From Acanthopleuribacter pedis (lineage in GTDB: Bacteria > Acidobacteriota > Holophagae > Acanthopleuribacterales > Acanthopleuribacteraceae), in NCBI RefSeq assembly GCF_017377855.1, contig NZ_JAFREP010000015.1, forward strand, positions 186,001 to 250,000: 64,000 nt of DNA. The letters are read 5' to 3'. The position numbers were made by a program, and so were the translations under genes. Below, in pieces: positions 59,959 to 64,000 of this stretch (within the stretch, counting starts at the first letter, position 1; each line of letters starts with the position of its first letter). The notes below the pieces were generated by a model, which ran no database searches, was not told the origin of the DNA, and was given only the letters and a program-made list of their open reading frames with translations.

Positions 59959-62900
59959 CTAGGGTATCGGTGTGGCGGTGATGCCCGACAGGAACGCGCG
60001 AGAACCTCCCCCTTGGTCTCCCCACAGAAGGAACCCGGCGAATTCGGACCCGTCGGCCTGAGCTTCAATCCAAGCGCCCCGACTCAAGGTCTCGCTACTC
60101 TGGAACAAACCCGACAGGGTCGTAACGAACTTGGTTTTCGCGGCCAAATTGTCGACGGCTTGTGTTTCCAACAGGTTGCCGGCCGTGTCATAAGCGCGGA
60201 AGGTGACGGAGGCGTTCGCTTCACCCAAGTTAACAGCCACTAGACCGGTGAACTCGGAAGCGCTGGAATTGAAGTAAGGGTAAACCCAACCGCGTCCGCC
60301 CTGGTAATTGCCTTGCAAACCGGTGAAGTAATCGTTGTCGGAAATGGAAGGGGCACCAAACAACTCATAGCCGATTAAGGGCGCGTCACTGGTGACCTGG
60401 ACCCAAGCGGTTCCGGCGGGGACGACCTCCTGGTTGGCGAAATCAAAGAACAGGGTGGCCTTGCTGTTGGGTGCAAGAAGGCGCTCACTTTCACGCAGGA
60501 TGTTACCCCCGGCATCGTAATAGGTTTCTAAGGCGGTGGTTTCGTTTTCGCCCACGTTAATGTAAAGCATGCCGGTCCAAAATTGACCGGTATCGGTGGC
60601 GACGTGGAGGAAGTTTAGGGTAGTACCGCTTTCATTGTTGAGGCCCAAGGCTGCTTGCTGCGTGCGGTTTGGCAAACGGGTGAAATATTCCATCCCGGCA
60701 ATGCGTGGCGCGGTGGCGGTGATCCGACCCCAGAGGTCGGGGCCGGCGGCCAAATCGGTACCGAGGTAGTCGGTAATGGGGCGAGAGCTGAAGCCATAGG
60801 CGTTTTCTGTTTCGGTGACGGCAAGCGTGGTCTCGCCTGGGAACTCGGTGAGTTCGGCACCGGCGGCGGTGTCGGTTCCGTTAACCACATTCAGCACGGT
60901 TTCGAAATTGGTCAGGTCCTTGGCGATGTGCGGTAAAAGCACTTGGCTTTCTGCTTGCGTGCCCTGGTAGGCGGCACGCGTGGTACCGGTTCGGTTCTCG
61001 GCAAAAATGCTCAGGGCCTGTGCCGAACCAACTTGCAGCCATGCGATCTGGGTCGCATCCGCTGAAAACAAATCGCTTACAGAGACAAAGCGACTTGCTT
61101 TCGCACCCAAGGATGTGAGGACTTGGCTTTGACCGAGCGGTTCGCCCTCATCATTAAATGCGAAGATTTCGACAGCGCTCGTGGAATCGCCCCAATTCAC
61201 CAGGCCGACCCAGGTGGTTGCATCGGTGCCGTTGGTGCGTACGTCGGGGAGGTGGTAGCGATTGGCGAGACTGGAAATGACCCGCCCACTATTCCCGGAG
61301 GCCAAGGTGGCTTGGTACATGCCGTTTCCGTGGGTACCGATGAGAAGATTGTTGTCGGCGGGGCGAAGAACCAGCTGAGAAACCACCGCGGAGCCGATGG
61401 TCGCGGTTTCCTCCCGTTGCCAAGTGGTTCCGTCCGCCAGCGGTGACCGAGTGCTCCACAAGCCGGCGTTGGTGCCGACCAGGTAAAGGGGACCTTGGGC
61501 GTCGCGCGCGATGGCGCCGGCACGGAAGCTAAGCACACCGATGTTGCCTTCGATTTGCATCCAGGTCGGGTTGGCGACGCTTGCATCCATGGTGAGGAAC
61601 ACGCTGGGCACCTCAAAGTTGGCGATGGTCGCCAACACAATGCGGTCGTCGTTGGGATCCACGGCGATACTGCTGACCACACCCCCTTGGGCGGCGGCCG
61701 GGGTGATGTTCACGGGTGAAACGGAACCGTCGCTGTTAACGGGATCGTCAATGCGAAAAATGCGCCCGTCGCTGGAACCCACGTACAGCTTGCTCGCGGC
61801 GGAATAGGTTCCCCGTGATGCAGCGAGGGAGCGAATTTCCGCTTCGCCGATGGTGGTTCCCAATGCGGAAAACTCACCCCAAGCATCGGGTGTCACGGTA
61901 GACGCCGCGTTGGTGCGGAACAACCGATTGCGCGCGGCATAGTACAGGTTCTCGGTGTTGTCTTGATCCAAGAAGAAATAGGTCACAAAAATACTTTCTT
62001 CGGCAGCCGCGGGTCGAATGTCGTCGTAAACGGCCCTGCTATCGGTACGGAAAAAGGTGCCGTTTTGGGCGGCAACGTAATAAAACTCTTGGTCACCGAT
62101 GTTCTGACCGATGGCCACCGCGGCCCCGTCCCCTTCAAAGATCTCGGTGTGGCTGGTGCCGCTGAGGGTTAAGGTGGTTCCGTTGTCTTGAGCCCCGCCA
62201 ATGGCGCGACTGTCCCCGGCATTGGGGGCCAGCGCCACGTGGTAGTACTGATAAGTCAGGTAGTTGTTGTTGAGGTTGGTCCAGGCAAAGGGGTTCCTGC
62301 TAACGGAACCTTCGTGAACGCCACCGTCGCTCCCACACAAGATTTGGTCAGGGTTGTTGGGATCAAACACCACCACGTGAATATCGGGGTGGTGGTTGGG
62401 ATACAGCGCGTAACTATTGTTGTCGGCATAACCGCCCAGGCGCGAGGTGGTGGATGCGGTGGAAAAACCGTCGCGGGAAACCCAGAGGTTGGTCCCACCG
62501 ACAAATACTTGGTTGCTGTCGGCCGGCGAAATTTCCAGCGTGAGGTTGTAACCGCCCTGCACGGCGAGCGGGTTGTTGCCGGCGAGGCAGTCCCCGTCAT
62601 TGGGAAGATTGGCGCTCAAATCGGTCCAGGTACCGGCGGCGGTGTCGTAACGCCACAAAAAGCCCTCGGGTTTTGCCTCTCGCGATTCGCAATCATTTTC
62701 GTGAAAGTTGTCCATCAATACGAGCAGAAAGGCAGTGTTGACGGGGTCCAGTGCAATTTCAGTGCGACCGAAATCCGCGTTGGCGGGGAAACCGACGGGC
62801 GAGGCGGCGCCTTCGCCGGCAATTTTCTCCCAACTCCCGGCATCACCCGTGGTCGAGCGGTAAATCCCGCCTTCGCTGCCGACGGCACCACCAAGCGCGG

Positions 62901-63795
62901 CATAAAGCACGCTGCCGTCGGCGCTGATTTCAATGTCGAACATGGCCTCACTGGATTGAAACGCATCGGCGCCGACGATCACGCGCTCGATACTGCCGTC
63001 GCTGTTGTTCAGCCGGAAGATACCGCCAAAGGTGGAGATGTACAGGTCGGAAGTTCGCGGATGGACCACCAAACGCGACACCAGGTCAAAAAAATTGTCG
63101 AATTGTTCGGGCGTACCGGGCGCGGTCGCCTCAATTTGCGACCAACTCAGGCCACCATCGGTTGAACGCCAGATGCCGTTACCCCAGTAAAAAGCGCCCT
63201 CAAAAGAAGCGGAGTTGCCGGAGATTTCCCCGGTGCCGTAATACCAAACGTTGGTTTGGTTGGGATCCTGGGCCAAGGCGGTGACATTGTGCATCTGGTC
63301 TTGAGGCGAAACCTTGGTCCAGGTTTGACCGCGATTGGTGGTGCGGAAAACACCGGAGGAAACCCCACCGGCGAGGAGGGTTTGCGCCGAGGCGTCGGCA
63401 CGATCAAAAACAATGGCGCGGGTGCGGCCACCCAGGTTGCCGGGGCCGCGCGAGATCACGGATTCGATGCGTTTCTCGGCATTTTTAGCGCGGGGAAAAG
63501 CGCGTAAAACCTGCGCCCGCAGCGTTTCGGCATCAGCCGGAATTTTGCCGGTTGCGGGGTTCTTTAACAGGTCATATTCCCAGGCGGCGCGCGCGGCGAC
63601 CGCTTCGCGACGGCGCTCTAAGAGGGGTTTCCGGTCGGCGCGGTCCGCGCGGGGCATGCCCTGCCCCCGTTCTGTCCGTGTTTGGTCTTCAAGTTGTTGG
63701 GCAATTTGAGGGATTTCGGTGCCGTAGTTTTGCCAAGCGAGGCAGCCCAGCAGGCCGAAGGCCAACACAAATAGGAACCAAATTCGCTGGTTCAT
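59959..63795 (-). CDS. Large secreted lipoprotein with BNR/sortilin-like propeller and C-terminal tandem beta repeats
   Basis: 1278 residues. A lipobox (signal LFVLAFGLLG then Cys18) indicates a lipoprotein. Residues about 100-830 form BNR/Asp-box propeller repeats, for example FRTTNRGQTWTKV and WRSTDGGLSWSQI, as in sortilin-like/VPS10 and glycosidase-like propellers. Residues about 840-1278 hold at least three related beta units (FNDEGEPLGQSQVL, YDAGGNILRESERLL, YDTAGNLLETQAV, each followed by a Trp-containing strand). No catalytic signature was recognised. An outer-surface binding or adhesive role is plausible. AGGAGGA precedes the ATG. Confidence 0.82.
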   Translation of the reverse strand: MNQRIWFLFVLAFGLLGCLAWQNYGTEIPQIAQQLEDQTRTERGQGMPRADRADRKPLLERRREAVAARAAWEYDLLKNPATGKIPADAETLRAQVLRAFPRAKNAEKRIESVISRGPGNLGGRTRAIVFDRADASAQTLLAGGVSSGVFRTTNRGQTWTKVSPQDQMHNVTALAQDPNQTNVWYYGTGEISGNSASFEGAFYWGNGIWRSTDGGLSWSQIEATAPGTPEQFDNFFDLVSRLVVHPRTSDLYISTFGGIFRLNNSDGSIERVIVGADAFQSSEAMFDIEISADGSVLYAALGGAVGSEGGIYRSTTGDAGSWEKIAGEGAASPVGFPANADFGRTEIALDPVNTAFLLVLMDNFHENDCESREAKPEGFLWRYDTAAGTWTDLSANLPNDGDCLAGNNPLAVQGGYNLTLEISPADSNQVFVGGTNLWVSRDGFSTASTTSRLGGYADNNSYALYPNHHPDIHVVVFDPNNPDQILCGSDGGVHEGSVSRNPFAWTNLNNNYLTYQYYHVALAPNAGDSRAIGGAQDNGTTLTLSGTSHTEIFEGDGAAVAIGQNIGDQEFYYVAAQNGTFFRTDSRAVYDDIRPAAAEESIFVTYFFLDQDNTENLYYAARNRLFRTNAASTVTPDAWGEFSALGTTIGEAEIRSLAASRGTYSAASKLYVGSSDGRIFRIDDPVNSDGSVSPVNITPAAAQGGVVSSIAVDPNDDRIVLATIANFEVPSVFLTMDASVANPTWMQIEGNIGVLSFRAGAIARDAQGPLYLVGTNAGLWSTRSPLADGTTWQREETATIGSAVVSQLVLRPADNNLLIGTHGNGMYQATLASGNSGRVISSLANRYHLPDVRTNGTDATTWVGLVNWGDSTSAVEIFAFNDEGEPLGQSQVLTSLGAKASRFVSVSDLFSADATQIAWLQVGSAQALSIFAENRTGTTRAAYQGTQAESQVLLPHIAKDLTNFETVLNVVNGTDTAAGAELTEFPGETTLAVTETENAYGFSSRPITDYLGTDLAAGPDLWGRITATAPRIAGMEYFTRLPNRTQQAALGLNNESGTTLNFLHVATDTGQFWTGMLYINVGENETTALETYYDAGGNILRESERLLAPNSKATLFFDFANQEVVPAGTAWVQVTSDAPLIGYELFGAPSISDNDYFTGLQGNYQGGRGWVYPYFNSSASEFTGLVAVNLGEANASVTFRAYDTAGNLLETQAVDNLAAKTKFVTTLSGLFQSSETLSRGAWIEAQADGSEFAGFLLWGDQGGGSRAFLSGITATPIP

Positions 63796-64000
63796 GAGAT
63801 CTTCCTCCTAAGGATGGTGGCAGGCAGGACGATGGACCCAAGCCGGGTCGATCCCGGGCAGGGGCGGCAGGGACGGTAAACTTCCCGCGAAAAGATGTAA
63901 GGAGAGTTAACGATGACCCTATCGGCGAACAATCCACCGAGGTTCATCTTTTTTTTCACACAACAGCTATTTCACACCCTAAGAAAATTAAAATCGCGCC
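63796..64000. other. Upstream region of the lipoprotein gene
   Basis: Contains the lipoprotein gene's ribosome site and presumably its promoter on the minus strand; the window ends in AT-rich sequence with no further gene visible. Confidence 0.4.

Noticed and set aside
62188..63165. Plus-strand reading frame of 325 codons opposite the lipoprotein gene
   Set aside because: Gly/Val-rich shadow of the BNR repeats on the other strand, no ribosome site or domain.
1..64000. tRNA, rRNA, CRISPR array, transposase or prophage genes
   Set aside because: Looked for T-loop GGTTCRA patterns, regular spaced repeats and transposase/integrase motifs; none convincing.

Overview
The window reads as an ordinary chromosomal segment of a GC-rich Gram-negative bacterium. 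It carries mostly housekeeping genes, with dispersed small palindromic elements in the spacers. Several features suggest a deep-branching Gram-negative such as Acidobacteriota (Holophagae / Acanthopleuribacter-like) or a deltaproteobacterial-type lineage: a two-subunit 2-oxoacid:ferredoxin oxidoreductase with fused gamma-alpha chain, a long class II ribonucleotide reductase, Fo genes (atpZ-I-B-E) separated from F1, an FHA-RDD membrane protein, and a large BNR-repeat lipoprotein. The lineage is an inference; there is no rRNA gene in the window to confirm it.

Layout. 1-6.5 kb: an O-antigen ligase-like membrane protein (cut by the window edge), histidine ammonia-lyase, and korAB. 6.6-10 kb: a stand-alone response regulator and a ComEC/Rec2-type DNA uptake protein. 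11-15.6 kb: nrdJ behind a promoter with two NrdR-like boxes, then an SRPBCC protein. 15.7-23.2 kb, leftward: DUF429 protein, polyphosphate:AMP phosphotransferase, SprT-DUF2786 protein, secreted cyclophilin, queA and an RlmI-like methyltransferase. 24-26.7 kb, rightward: xseA, xseB and ispA. 26.8-30.3 kb, leftward: cysteine desulfurase, HD phosphohydrolase and ispH. 31-36.6 kb: an uncharacterised beta-propeller-like secreted protein, then a two-gene module of a large Eco57I-type adenine methyltransferase overlapping an unrecognised 380-residue protein. 36.7-41.7 kb, leftward: rng, then purS-purQ-atpZ-atpI-atpB-atpE in a tightly packed run. 41.8-48.8 kb: a small zinc-ribbon protein, dcd, the FHA-RDD protein, an ECF sigma / membrane protein / bactofilin-like operon, and gcvT-gcvH. 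49.7-54.7 kb: an ALDH7-type aldehyde dehydrogenase, MiaE-like hydroxylase, HU and a dihydrolipoamide dehydrogenase-type flavoprotein. 54.9-64 kb: a PAS sensor kinase with a degenerate C-terminal receiver, a LuxR-type regulator whose phospho-acceptor Asp is replaced by Glu, a MarR regulator and a 1278-residue secreted lipoprotein.

The most notable non-genic content is three families of short inverted-repeat elements. Family A has terminal repeats around CCCGCATTTCTC, with two homologous full-length copies and several deletion derivatives. Family B is about 200 bp with terminal CCTAAAGTG. Family C is about 55 bp. Two strong rho-independent terminators (16.9 kb and 23.9 kb) have no gene in front of them and mark candidate small RNAs. 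No rRNA, tRNA, CRISPR array, prophage or transposase gene was seen.
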